DNA of 42,014 bases, taken from Nostoc sp. CHAB 5836 (GTDB taxonomy: Bacteria; Cyanobacteriota; Cyanobacteriia; Cyanobacteriales; Nostocaceae). The stretch spans positions 1-42,014 of the forward strand of contig NZ_JAIVFV010000036.1 of assembly GCF_020829445.1 (NCBI RefSeq), given 5' to 3'. The notes beneath the pieces were generated by a model that saw nothing but the letters and a program-made list of their open reading frames with translations, did not search any database and was not told where the DNA came from. A program made the translations under genes and the position numbers. Below are positions 15,288 to 28,800 of this stretch, one piece after another. Positions within the stretch are counted from its first letter, which is position 1. Each line of letters begins with the position of its first letter.

Positions 15288-15467
15288 GAAGCTATAAACA
15301 AGTTGCTGCATTTCAACTGGTTTGTTGAAGGCAGGTGGCACTGACAACTCTGTTGAAACAGCACCAACTGCCCCAAGTTAATATTTATCTGAGTAATTAG
15401 TATATAGCGCTTCTGGAATGGAAGCAATACACGCAGTTCAAGAGTGAGAGCAGATCCGATCTCTAAG

Positions 15468-16815
15468 CTATTTCCCTTGATTTTTGGGTACACTTACTTT
15501 TGTAGTTGCTACCGTGACATTACCAGCACTATCAGTAGCACTATAAGTCAGGGTATAAATACGACCATTGCCATTGCCCGAACGTTCTGCCCGTAGGAAA
15601 ATCTGTCCATCTGAGCGAATTTCAATATCACCAGCAGTATCGCCATCACCCAAACCATTGTCGGGTTCGTTACTGGTTATCGATACTAATTTGACAGTGG
15701 GGTTAGCATCAAAGTCATCGCTCACATTGACTTGGACTTTGACTTGCACCATTTTGTGATTAGGTGGCCATAATTGGCCAGGTACAGTAGCAACAGTCAG
15801 TGTGGGTGAAGAATCATCATCCATAATTGTGCCTATTGCTTGAGCATCGGCGATATTGGCATTGATGGCTTGAGAAAGGTTCACAAAGAAATTCTCGTGA
15901 AGTTCGTCTAAGCGATCGCCTATAACTTGTACTGATACTGTTTTGGTAGTTTCTCCAGGGGTGAAGGTAAGAATACCGCTTGTTGCTGTATAGTCGCTTC
16001 CAGCTATTGCTGTACCGTTTGCTGTGTCATATTTGACACTGATTGCTTTTTGGGAAGCAGTATTCAGGCTCACGGTAAAGTTAAGTATTTGCGTACCGTT
16101 ATGTCCTTCGGTGATGGTTGTGTCGCCAATGGTTATACTCGGTGGTGCATCGTTGTCAACAATTGTACCCAGAGCTATTTGATTAACAATTGTAGCATTA
16201 GTCGCATCGCTCAAATTGACGAAGAAGCTTTCATCAAATTCATCAATTGTGTCCCCTAGCACTTGTACCGTAATGGTTTTAGTTGTTTCACCTTTTTCAA
16301 AGTTAATTATACCGTTGGTAGCAGTGTAGTCATCAAGAGCGATCGCTGTCCCATCTGCTGTAGAGTATTTGACGGAGATGGGTTTACCGCTAGGTGCAGA
16401 AAGGTTAACAGTGTAGGTGATGCTTGTTGTACCGTTGTCTGTTTCGGTGATGGTTCTGTCACCTATGGTGATACTTGGAGAAGCGTCATCGTCCAAGATT
16501 GTAGCAGAGACTTTGTTATTAACAATTGTAGCGTTAATTACCGAGGTGAAATTGAGGAAGAAGGTTTCATCAAATTCATCTTTTGTATCGCCGAGAACTT
16601 GAACGGTAATAGTCTTGCTGATTTCGCCTGTTTCAAAGGTAATTGTACCGTTAGTAGTGGTGTAGTCGCTACTGGAGGTGGCTGTACCATCTGTAGTAGA
16701 GTAGTTAGCGGTAACAATACGCAGACTAGCTTGGTTTAGACTGGCAGTAAAGACTGCATACTTGTTACCGTTATCCCCTTCAACGATGGATATATCGCTA
16801 ACTGACATTGTGGGC
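15468..16815 (-). other. Giant protein: C-terminal Ig-like domain and three Calx-beta domains
   Basis: Three consecutive Calx-beta repeats start with VSDISIVEGDNG, TIGDRTITETDNG and TIGDTTITEGHNG, each followed by YST(T/A)DGTA or YDTANGTA and the DEFDE(T/S)F signature. Such domains bind calcium in extracellular adhesins. The last 110 residues (LWPPNHKMVQVKVQVN then YSATDSAGNVT) form an HYR/Ig-like module. The protein ends at TAG 15468. Confidence 0.8.
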
Positions 16816-19800
16816 GGTTTCTTCACGCTCAAGGTCAATGTATCATTGGAGATTGCGCCGTCAGAGTCTTGAATCTTCAGGCTAACGATGTATTGACCAT
16901 CCTGCGCGTATGTATGAGATGGGTTGAGAACCCCTGCAATTGATGCACCATCACCGAAATCCCAAGTAATATTGTGAGTATCTAGAATACCTGGGTCGGT
17001 GAATTTACCATCGAAGATAACGGGTTCATTGGTGTACATGATTTGGTCTACACCCGCATCAACTGTCGCGGCGACGTTATTGACTTTTGTAATTAGTGTT
17101 TGGGTAGTGGTAGCTCCATCAGTGTCGCCGACAGTCAAGGTGACGGTATAATTTCCATTATCTTTGAAGATGTGGCTGACATCAAATCCTTGTACGGGGC
17201 TAGAACCATCGCCAAAGTCCCAGGTGTAGGTGAGAGTATCCTTTCCTGCATCGGTAGCTGCGGCGGTGAAGTAGGCTGGTGTGCCTTCTGCTACTTCTGT
17301 TGTGCCTGTGAGTTGGGTAATTATGGGGGCGACGTTGTTGACGGTGACTGTGAGAGTGTCGATTGTTGATGCGCCTGCATTATCGCGTACTGTCAAAGTG
17401 ACACTGTAAGTACCGTTTTGGGTATAAGTATGAGTCGGGTTGACAATACCTGTGGCGGTGTTACCGTCGCCGAAGTTCCACTCGATTGTATGGGTATCTA
17501 AGATGCCAGGGTCAGTAAAGCTACCATTGAAGGTGATGGTTTGTCCTTCGTTGGCGATGGAGTCTGTACCTGCGCTCACTGTGGGAGCAACGTTATTAAC
17601 TTTAACATTAAGGGTTTGAATTGTGACTGCACCATCAGAGTCGCGTACTGTCAGGCTGACTGTGTAATCATCGTTATCCGCAAAGATGTGGCTGACAGAT
17701 TGACCAACTAGTGGCCCAGTTCCATCGCCAAAGTCCCAGTTGTAGGTTAGATTATCGAAACCTTGGTCGGTTGCGATGGCATTAAAGTTAGCGATCGCGC
17801 CTTCATTAATTGTAATATCGCTGTTGATAGTATTAATTACAGGAGCGACATTGTTCACTGTGACAGTTAATGTATCGTTACTTACACTACCATCAAAATC
17901 GGTAATGGTAAGTTTAGCGGTATAAGTACCATTGTTGGCGTAAATGTGGGTGGGGGTGAGTGTACCGTTTATGGTATTTCCGTCACCGAAGTCCCAAGTG
18001 TAAGTGTGGGTGTCAAGAATACCTGGGTCTGTGTAAGTACCGTTGAAGGTGACTGTTTGACCTTCATTGGCAGTGAAGTCCGTACCAGCACGGACTGTGG
18101 GAGCTACATTGTTGACTGTGATGCTCAGGGTTTGGAAACTGGAGACACGAAGGCTATCCATCACGGTGAGGGTAGCGATGTACGTACCGTTGTCGGCGTA
18201 GGTGTGGGTAGCGTTTTGACCTTCTACTAATTGTGAATTGTCGCCGAAGTTCCAGAGGTAGGTAAGTTGATCACCTGGGTCAACTGCTGTGGCGCTAAAG
18301 TTGGCTGTTGTGCCTTCGGTGGTGGTTGTGTCGCCTGTAATTACCGTAATGACTGGGGCAATATTGTTGACTGTGATGTTGACGGTGGCGGTGTTGGATG
18401 TTAAACCGTCTGTGTCGGTGATGGTGTAGGTGAAGGTGTCTGTGCCGACAAAGGTGGGGTTGGGGGTATACGTAACTGTACCATCTCCTTTGATGGCGAT
18501 CGCACCGTTGCTAGGATTGGTTTGGATGGTTAAGGTTGTGGGGTTGATGCTGCTGTCTGCGTCCGTATCATTACGGAGAATGTTGATTGTAACTGGTTGG
18601 GTTTGGTTGGTGGTGGCGCGATCGTTGTTGGCGACTGGGGCGATGAAGTCGTTGTCTAGGAGGATTACGTTGTCGAGGACGACTTTGGCATCTTTTGCAC
18701 CGAAGCCAAGGAGGTCGAAGTAGAGGGTGGCGGTGGTTCCTGCTTGAATACCTGTGAGGTCTACTTTGAAGGTGAGGGGTTGGTTGAGGGTGAGGGTGCT
18801 GTTGGGGGTGGTGTTGACTAAGGTGACTTTGTTGCTGGTGTAGTATGTACCGTCGTTTTGGATGTTGAGTAGGGAGTCGGTTTGGGTGAGTCCGGTGACT
18901 GTGTTGATTAAGGATTGTTTGGTGTTGGGGTTGAGTAATGCTACCTCAAATGCATCACCTGGGGCTGTGGGAGTGTTTGCTCCCAAGGTGGTGTTTTTCA
19001 GGGTGAATTGCAGGTATTTGGCGTGTGAGGGGATGATAAAAGTTTGGGTGAAGTTGCTGTTAAAGGGGGAGTCTTCTGTGAGGACTGCGGCAGAATTGAG
19101 GATGGTGGCTGCACCGCGCGTTGTCCAGCCGTATTCGGGTTTGGTGGTGTCGGTTTCGGTGAAGTTGCCGTTGGTGATGTCTGCTAGGAGTATTGCTGTT
19201 AGGGGTGCTGGGCTTGTTCTGGTAATTGGGGTAATGGGTTGAGTATATGTGGGCTGGTAGTTTGTTGGGGTAACGGGGAGGAAGAATGGTTGGGGTGATG
19301 GGTTGGTTGGGCGTTGCGGTACTGAGGTGTTTATACCACGGATAGCGTTAATTATTTGTTGGTTAAGTAGGGATGGCAGTTTACGTACACCCGGTGCTAA
19401 GGTGTTGTTCATTAAATCGTAGGGGTGTACTGCTGCGTCGAGATGGCTCTCATCGGGGGACAGGTTGGCTGTGAAGTCTTTGCCAAGGAAGACTTTTTTG
19501 CCGTTAAGTGTTTTTACGTTGCTGTCGAATCCGGGGTTGCCGTTGATTATACCTAATAAGTGTCCGGTTTCATGGAGGATGGTGGTGAGGAGGTCGTATT
19601 TGCCGGATGCGTCGCCTGTGGTGGCGCGGTATGCTGTGTCGGTGAGGGTTTGGGCGAATTCGCTGTGATCAAGGGGGGTGGGATCGATGAACCAGTCGAT
19701 TCCGTTAGCGTCGTGGTCGATGAGGATTGTGCCACCGTTGGGGCGACCGAAGGAGTCGAATTGGGTGATTTGGGCTTCGGCTAGTTGTCCAGTGGGGAGG

Positions 19801-22800
19801 TCGGTGATTTGAAGGTTGATGTTGAAAGTGGGCGTTTCTGAGTTGAGTAAATCTCCCCAAATATTATCAACACTATATTTAAGATTGGAAAAGAAATTGG
19901 AGGTTAATTCATGGCTTGGGAAATAACTGCTGAGGAGTTGTTGGCTCGGTATGCTGATGGAGAGCGCGATTTTCGAGGGATTGAGTTGATCCAATCCGAG
20001 GGTGTTCCCCTCGACAGTTCGATTGACCTCGAAGGCGCTATTTTGAGAGATATCAACTTGCGCGGAGCCTATTTGAGACAAGCCGATCTGTGTCGAGCTG
20101 ATTTGACTGGAGCCGATTTGTTTGGTGTTTCCTTGGAAAGCGCTTGGTTGAAACGCGCTATTGTCAGGGATGCGAATTTGTATTCCGCCAACTTGCGTTG
20201 GTGTGACTTGACTGAAGCCGATTTGAGAGGAACCAACTTGGCTCAGATGAATGCTACTAGTGCTCTCTTCTGTGGAGCCAACATCAGTGGTTTCGAGTTC
20301 GCTATTCTGATTAAAACTAACTTCAGAGATGCTTACATCGCTCCAAACATTATTTGGAGTTATGGGAATTTTGTTTACGATACTACTATGCCCGATGGCA
20401 CTATCAAAAGCGGTCCCTTTTTCGGAGAGTTTTAGTTCATCTTCAGTTGCAGCTATGAGTGACGCAGGTTTAATGACATTTAGTTTTGTCAAAATATCAT
20501 TAACATCTCGATTCTCAATTGTTTCCTGAATTTCTGTGGGGATATTGGATAAGAAATTATATCCAGTTATACTCTCAAGCTCTTTAACATTAAATAGCCC
20601 ATACTCATTTTGATTACTGATGAGTGAAAAATTTGTTTTCCAATCATTATCTGGATCTTGACCAACTTGTAAAGGATTACCATTATTATCATAATATTTA
20701 GACTTTGAACCGTCGGCATTAAATTCTGGTCCATTATAAGTAGCCAGAGTATTTGGTAGTCTAATTCCAAAGGCAAGGGTATCTTTAGTCACATCTGAAA
20801 TACCCTGTCCAGGTTTATCCATTACTAGCACTACTTTCCAAAGGCTTTCGGGAACACTTACTTTTGAACTTATAGTTTTAGTAGTTGCTCCATCTCTTCC
20901 TGCAATGATGTAGAATTCTTTATTGTAAATGTTAACTAAATCGGTTAAATCTTTTTCCAAAGCCGTCCATCGATCATTAGGCTTCCTAAGGGGCTGAGGA
21001 ATAATATCACTCATCAAGTAAGTTGCTACATAATCCTGCTCATTGCGACTACGATGGGAAGCAGTAGTCATATGACCTCTTTGATAACTGCTACTGTCAG
21101 GAACATCATTTTTTTGAATTTGAGTAGCAAAAGGCAAGCGAGGATCTGACCCAAAATCACTTCCATTCTCAGCACCAAGCCAAGATTTATTTAATTGATA
21201 ACTAACCCAATTTGGAGTCTTTAAATCATTATTGTATGACAGAGAATACTGAGGTCTTTCAATCAGATAGCTATTAGAGAAGCTACTAGGAGGATCTGTG
21301 GGGATATAGGGGTTGTAGCTGGTAGTAAATTTAGGAGTGTCTATGTCTTTTCTTGCTTCTTCTCCATTTAAAGCTGGATTGCCAAATAAAAGGTGTTGAC
21401 TCTTGAAGAAAACATTATCTAGGTAAATTGTTTTTCCTCCGCTGACCTCAAACTTGAGTGTTGCCACCTTGCCACGAAATTCATTAGGAATATCAACCTG
21501 AAAAGTCTGAAATCCTTCTTTTGCAAAACTAATTCTGTTAGATTGTCCCTCTCCGTTTCTAGCACCTAGATCGCCTTTATATTGCCGTAAATCAACAGCA
21601 GGATATCCGTCGTCAGTATAATCTACGTCATTATTATTTCTTTTCTGGTCTTTTCTAAGTAATCCTTGAAAAGCAGAACTTTGTAGTTCATAGTCATCAA
21701 GAAAAACTCTGACAACACTATTTTGAGGATCTGTAGCAGATTCGGGCACTGGCACATGCAAATCAAACCGCAACACACCCCAATCAGGAACTACAAAGCG
21801 GTTATGTGTAATACTTTGTCCAGATTTCAACTCCAAAGTATAGTTATCTGGATAATTAGCTGGATTAGATAAATTAACAATTTGAGACCAAAGCTTCAGA
21901 TTAGCTTGGGAAGCATCATTAGCCCCATTATATAAAGACCAACCAGCAACACTTTGTTGCTCCCCAGCATTAAAAGCTACTGCATCAAAATTGCCATTAA
22001 ACAGCGTAGGAACAGCAAAATCCCCTCGCATCCTAGCATCGTAAGTGTTGTCTTCGCTTACCAAGCTACGCTTATCTTTCAAGTAGCCATTGAAATCGGT
22101 AATGCTTTCTATAGATTGCTTATTACCACCGATATTATAAGGGCGTAATTCATCACCACCGCCGAGAGTAGAGTAAAACCAACCAGTACCAATACCTTCC
22201 CAAGGAGCTTTTTGCTCTCCAGTCTCAAAGTTAGCATCAGTGTGGTCAGGGGTGTACCAAGCTAGTTTCTGCTCTCCTGAAGCTGCCAACAAATCCCCAA
22301 GGCGACGGTAGACATCATCTCCCGTCTTTGATGGAAGTTTAGTTTCATTGAGATTAGCAGTTCCGGCATACCATGTTAAAGCATTTCTATGAGAACCTCC
22401 TTTACTTAAGTCTTGATCAAACCCAGCCATATTCCCCAAATCTACATTCCAATCAGCCCCGTCAAGCGAACGTCCATTAAGCGAATCTTTTTGACCATTT
22501 TGCTGGTAGTAATTATCAGCATAAGTGACGTTTTCCCACACCTTTACATAGGGGTCAAGGATATTTTTGAAAGTCCCATCTGGGTAATTGCTATCAAAGT
22601 CGTAAGCATCTACCGTTGTCATTTGCAGATCGCGATTTTCCTTGCTCAGACCGCCTGCATTTGGGAAGAAAGTCCCTAAGCGTTGGATAATCTCACTATT
22701 GACTACCGCACCTTGTCCAAAGCCAACAAAGTGTAGAGGTGACTCTAAAATAGCTCCGTATTTTTCATCTCCTACTGAATTATGATATTGCTGATCTAAC

Positions 22801-25800
22801 TGCACCAGTGAAGCAAAGAATGTATCTGCCGCAGCCTCAGCAAAACCAGCATTATACAATTTGCTTTGGTCAGCAACTGCGTGTATCCAGTCAGCCACTA
22901 TTACTAAAGACTTGCCTAGCTGGGGTGATTTACTACCTGCAATTGGCTTCCAAGTACCAGCTTCCTTGTTATATTCCAAGACTGCACCTTCATCGCCAGC
23001 AATGTGTTTAGCCATTGCTGCCAATTGGTCATCAACCTTATACTGCGAAACAGGTTCTATTCCACGAGTTAAAATAGTCACGCTGCTAAATATGCCATCA
23101 TTATTTGCAGCTGGTAATGGAGTTTCAAATTTACCATTTTCAACAACGTATTTTTTTCCTTTATCAGTAACCGCTTCGACAGCCCAGTAGTAATTTTGTC
23201 CAGATGTCAAAATCAGATTATCTGGAAGAATAAATTCATCGTTGCTGCCAATTTTACTTCCACCGTTCCAAGTCCAAACTCCTTCTTCACTTGAAGATGC
23301 TACAACACTCTTAGTCCACTTGGCAGTCAGGATTCGGTTAGGGTTGTAGTCATTTATGAGTTTGGGATCATTGGCTGCTTTTGGTATATCCTTTAACTCT
23401 GTCCACCTGTCCTTCGGCAACAATCCTTGACCTGTAGGAAATACACTCACATAGAGATTAACTTCTTTAACTTCTTCTTCTTTTGTCGGGTTGTAACATA
23501 TATTTAATACATCGTCTGTTATCCCTGCAAAATTCCATTGGAATGTAGGTGTAAGTGTCTCTTCGTTAATAACCTGGATAGGTTGAATTAAGTTCAGCAA
23601 AGGTCTTGTTGAGGCGATTCCTAACCCAAAGGAAGCACCAATACCAAGAGCGCTAGCGCCGCTACCTGAGCCAAAATTAGCAGCAATACCAACGGCTGAG
23701 TTCAGTTCTTCAAGTGGCTTATCACTTAACTGCTGAGACGATTTTTCCTTGATGGTTTTAATAATTTCCTGGACATCATAAACGAAGGTACCATTAACAC
23801 CTGGGTTAGTTGCGTATAGGTATCGGTTATCACTAGTAATCGCTAAGTCTTGCGTAAGCCCCATTGGAATCGGTCGAGTAGCGGCAATTAATTGAGGGTT
23901 ATCGCCTAATGGGTCTTTGATAATACCAATATTACTACCAGCTTTTAGCCCATCAATACTCTCAATTCCACTGCCAAATAAACGGCCATTACGACCTGCA
24001 ACAAAAGCATACTCCTCACTGTTGCCAGGATCGCGGATCATCGTCACAGCTACTGCTTCGTTGACATCAAAATAATCATAAATACTACCTAGATTTAAGG
24101 GAGCATACTTTGTAGTAGCTGTAAATTGGTTGGGGTCATCTTTGGTAATTGTCAAAACCCCATATCCTTCAGCATCTTTCAACCGATTGGTGAAAATCAT
24201 TTGATCAGCGTCAGGAGTACCAGAAATGCCTTCCACTCCTGCATCTGTTTCAATTACACCAATTTGCTGATGCCATTTATTAGAATTTACTTGCACTCCA
24301 TTGCTGGGTTTGTCATTGAAGTCAACACTGATAACTGAAATTGCACCTTTACCGGGTTTAGAACTATTAGCACTAGTTACAAACAAGAGAGTACCATCGC
24401 TATTCATTGCCATCTGGCGTATGCCGTTAAGTGCATCCTTAACAGGAATGGTACTAATGTGCTTGTTATAATTTGGTGACAAAGAGTCAATATCTAGAAC
24501 AAAAATTTGCCCTTTGTTACGGTCAGCTACATAAGCAAACTTATTACTTGGGTGGATAATAATATCAGCGGGTGCAGCCCCAGCAGCATTTTGTAGATGA
24601 ATAGAGTTAATACCTTCTTTTAAAGGATCTACATCCAACGACCGCATCCCAACTACATCTATGACTGCAATTTCACCAGATCCCATTAGAGGTACATAAG
24701 CAAGAGAGGCATCATTGGTAGTAGCGACATATCTTGGCATATCTCGCTGATCAGGAGTGCCGATAGGAATACTTGCTAATAAAAGATTCTCAACACCTGC
24801 TTGTGTAACTATTTCTTTGGGATTTAGAGCATTAATTAATTTCACAGTATCGCTTAATGCATTGACTGTAACAGCGGTTTCAATACAAAGGGGAACAGGA
24901 ACTTTAACTCGCTCACTTTCTTCCTCTACTGGTGTTCTTATTTGCGAGGGTATCTGCCGCACAATTGTGAAGCTCACGTCATTGTTGTAGGGTACAAAAT
25001 CAGGAAGACGGAATTTTAATTCTTCTTTTCCTTCAGCTTCCGGGTCTAATATAGTGATGTTGTCTTGCTCAAAAGTTTGAAGACCAAATTTCAAATCAAC
25101 TGTCAGGTTTTCGGGTTTGTTTCCAAAGTTATGACCCGTTATATGCAAGAATGCCCCTTGCTCATCAAAGTCCAATGCGATGTTTTCAACTACTGGTGTG
25201 ATATCTGTCACTACTGAAGGCGGCGGAACTTGAATTATGGCACTAGGAGTTACTTTTGATGTAATTTGGTTGAGATTAAGTTGGACTCCTGTTAAAGTTT
25301 TATAAGGTAATCCTACGGAAGGAATTGTTACTACTGTTACTTGAGGTTGGTCTGTTGTTTCTAATAAAGTTACTCCCGCCACAAAACCAATTATACCTAG
25401 ACTGGTAAGACTTGTAGGCCCAAGGTAAGAATTTTTAGAAAATATTGGACTTCTTGCTGCTGCGAATCCTGAAGCTACTCCAGCCACAATTAAAGCACCA
25501 CCAATAATCGTTAGTCCAATTCCTAATTGAAGTCGTACTGTAGAATACTCAAACTTAGGAATAGCGATGCTATAAGTACCCGACTGATAGGCACCATTCC
25601 ACGGCGGTGATTGGGTACGAATCATACCATCAGCACCTACTACTCCAGATTCTTCCATAAACCAGATTGGCTGATTGATTCCAGTTTCATCTGGTAATTC
25701 CCCTTGGCGCATGAAGAATACTTCAGTTCCAACAGCCAAACCTACTGGTGCTGGAATTGCCAATTGTACAGGCAAGTCAAGTGAATTATTTCCCACATCC

Positions 25801-28800
25801 AACTTAAACGCCCCTGCAAAGGAGAATTTATCTTCTGGAATTGGTAGCGCCAGTTCATTTTTACTTAACTGCTTGATGCTAACAGTTGCATTATCCTTTA
25901 ATGCACCAGGAGCTACCATTACCATTGACCCATCAATTGCTTGCACTGCACCACCATCTTTACCCAGCACTGCTGAATTCAAATGTGGAATTTCCACTCG
26001 CACAGGCAGCACATACTCTGTTGCACCAGAAATGACAGTAACATTCGCTACTCCTTCATCTAAAGCAGTAATTAGACCATCCGAAGATACCTGCAATAAA
26101 TTGGGATTATTGACAAAATAACGAGTGCCAGAAGTTGCTGTCCTCAAATCTGGCGAATCAATTACCTCATTGATACCAACAAGAATTTGACGTTTCACGC
26201 CTTCCACCAGCGTCACAGCTTGAGGGTACACATTTAGTCCGTTAGTTTCAGCCAGTGCCAGATTAAACTCAGTTTGATTTTTAGGCGCACCCAGTTCACC
26301 TACCCGCAGTGCAGTCACAGCAGTAATGCCATTACGCGACGCACTCAGCACCGACACCCCATCACTGAACCCCGTCACCTTACCCGCAGACACCGCCGCC
26401 ACGGTAGAATTATCCGACGCCAACTGCAAGTATGAATAAGGTAGAATCACATCTTGTTGGTCAGCAAAATCCCCAACCACCATCAACTCAGTACTTCCAC
26501 CCACATCCAACCGCAAACCACGCCGTGCAAAATCAAGATTAACCAACGCCGCATTACTGACATTCACCGTCACCTTAGCTGGTGTAGAACTACTAAACCC
26601 ATCATCCGCAACAACATCAAAACTCGCCGTTCCCGAATAACCAGCAGTCGGTGTAAAGAAAGCAGAATGACCATCAGGCGTAAACGTTACCGCCCCATTC
26701 ACCGGATTAATAATCCGGTAGAAAATTGCATCCCCTTCCGCGTCAGTAGCTAATTTATCCAGTGCAACACTAGTTGATAAATCAGTATGTGTCAGCACAG
26801 AAGTAGAAGTGACAACAGGCGCACGATTGGCGGTAAACCCATAATTACTGCCGAGAATCTGCACATCAGTAGCATTGATGACACCATCTCTATTGAAGTC
26901 ATAAGTAGTATTGTAAACCCCAGAAGCGATCGCCAGCCCCAGTAATTGACTATCAACGCCATCAACCAACCCATCGTGGTTAACATCACCAGCTATGAAG
27001 AGAGAGAGGGAGTGAGTGGGGGAAGTATTAGAGAGTGAGATTAAATTTAAGCCAGCACGATTAACTCCAAATAGTGCGTAACTACCGCTAGCATCAAGGT
27101 GTGTGGCAACAGGAGTCAAACCAAGGAGTGTAGGTAACGTCATATTACCTTGTAACTCAACACCCAGCAGCACAGTACCAGTAGCAGTAGATCGTAATTC
27201 GGAATCTCTGAGACTAAAAGTATAGCGATCGCCCACACTACCATTAATCGTCTTACTTTGAAATTGCGCCGCACTACCCAAATCAGCCAACACAGGTGAT
27301 ACTTGCGGTGTCGCCGAGTAGGTAATTGCTTCCCCTCCTGTAAGAGGTGTTCCCGTTACTAAAGTGAGGAGAGGAGTGAGGGAGTGAGGGAGTGAGGGAG
27401 TGAGGGAGTAGCCGTAACGACTGGATTGACCAGAAGCAAGATTCCGGGCTGATACCAAATTACCTAGAGCATCATAGCTATAAACCACCAAACTACCATC
27501 TGGTGCAGTAATCTGGGTTAACCTTCCGGCGGCATCCTTGACAAAACGCACCGTTTCCCCAGTGTCACTGGTAATACCACTATCGCTGTAGATTAACCGT
27601 GTCCCATTAACCCCAACCTGCTCAGTAACACCACCAGCAGCACTCAAGTGATAAACAGTACCATTTGCCGAAGAGAGCGTGTAATCAGCACCATCAAATT
27701 CCCCACTACCAGGATTATAAGCATGACCCGTCTTCAAGTCATAGAACCGATTACCAGCCAAAGTCAGTTTCGCCGAAGCTGAAGAAAGGGTATAATTCAC
27801 CCCGGAATCTGCCACCCAACTAGGCGTGTAATAAGTAAGACCAGGAATAGTGTGTTTCTGCGGTGCAAACGTAAACCCAACCCTTTCACCAGTAGGAGTA
27901 GTTAAGTAAAGCCTTGTGCCAACACGGAATGGCTCATAAACACCTAATGATTCTCGTCCTGTCAACGGTACATTAGTTTGAATGTTGGTTTCTTTAGAAG
28001 CCAACTGCCAACCGTTACCAAAACTGCCAACTTCATCAGCGTTGAGAGAACTGTAGGTGCGTATGAGGTTGAGGGTGTAGGGTGTGGGGTGTGGGGTGTA
28101 GGGAGAAGAAAAAGTTATAGATAAATCAGTTTCAGTTCTGGTATATGCGCTTGGTTTAGTGGTAGTATTAACCTCGACTAGTGCTTGAGTCTCGGAAGAG
28201 CGATCGCTAATATCAGTCGCCCGTAATCGCAACTGGTAGAAACCATTTTCTAGTTTACCTGGGTCAAATTGAGTGATCGCCCCCTCGCTTACCGTACCAT
28301 TACCACTAGCCAGTGTTTTGTATACATCTTCACCAAAATCAGCGATTTCTAGTACCCAGCTATCAAGATTGCGATCGCTAACACTGCCAATAATATTAGT
28401 AACACCAGTCAATTTAGCACCATCCAACCCAGGTGCAAATGCAACTACTGGTGCAGCCAAATCTTGCTGGTCGCGCACCTTAACCACAGTACTATTATGA
28501 CCAACGCGACCGTCTGCATCAGTTGCGGTAACATCGACAACCAAGCGACCAGGAGTAGTTGGGGTAATCTCAATAGAGCCTTGACTATCAATAGTTACAG
28601 GTCTACCATCTACGGTGGCAGTTAAATTGGTAATTGCAGCGAAACTAGAAGCGAGAGTTTGCACTATCACCTTTTGTCCGGGAACAGCCGGGAAACTTGG
28701 TGTTAAATCAAAGCTAACTATTGGTACACTCGCTGCAACAGCCACCCGCACAAGGGAAGTCTGCGTTACTGTCTTCTCCCCATCACTAACCGCATAAGTT

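Noticed and set aside
15251..15493. 80-residue minus-strand frame
   Set aside because: It crosses the AT-rich palindrome and the end of the giant gene; the composition is not protein-like.
16050..18723. Several plus-strand frames opposite the PKD and Calx-beta arrays
   Set aside because: They are mirrors of repetitive coding DNA, rich in Val, Cys and Ser, without ribosome sites or family resemblance, unlike the frame at 19911.
19911..20435. SQIGS pentads as a native beta-solenoid domain of the giant protein, with the plus frame as the shadow
   Set aside because: Possible, since the mirror of such pentads gives A-D-L text by itself. But the plus frame also has a family-typical N-terminus and C-terminus and a GGAGG site, which a shadow would not give.
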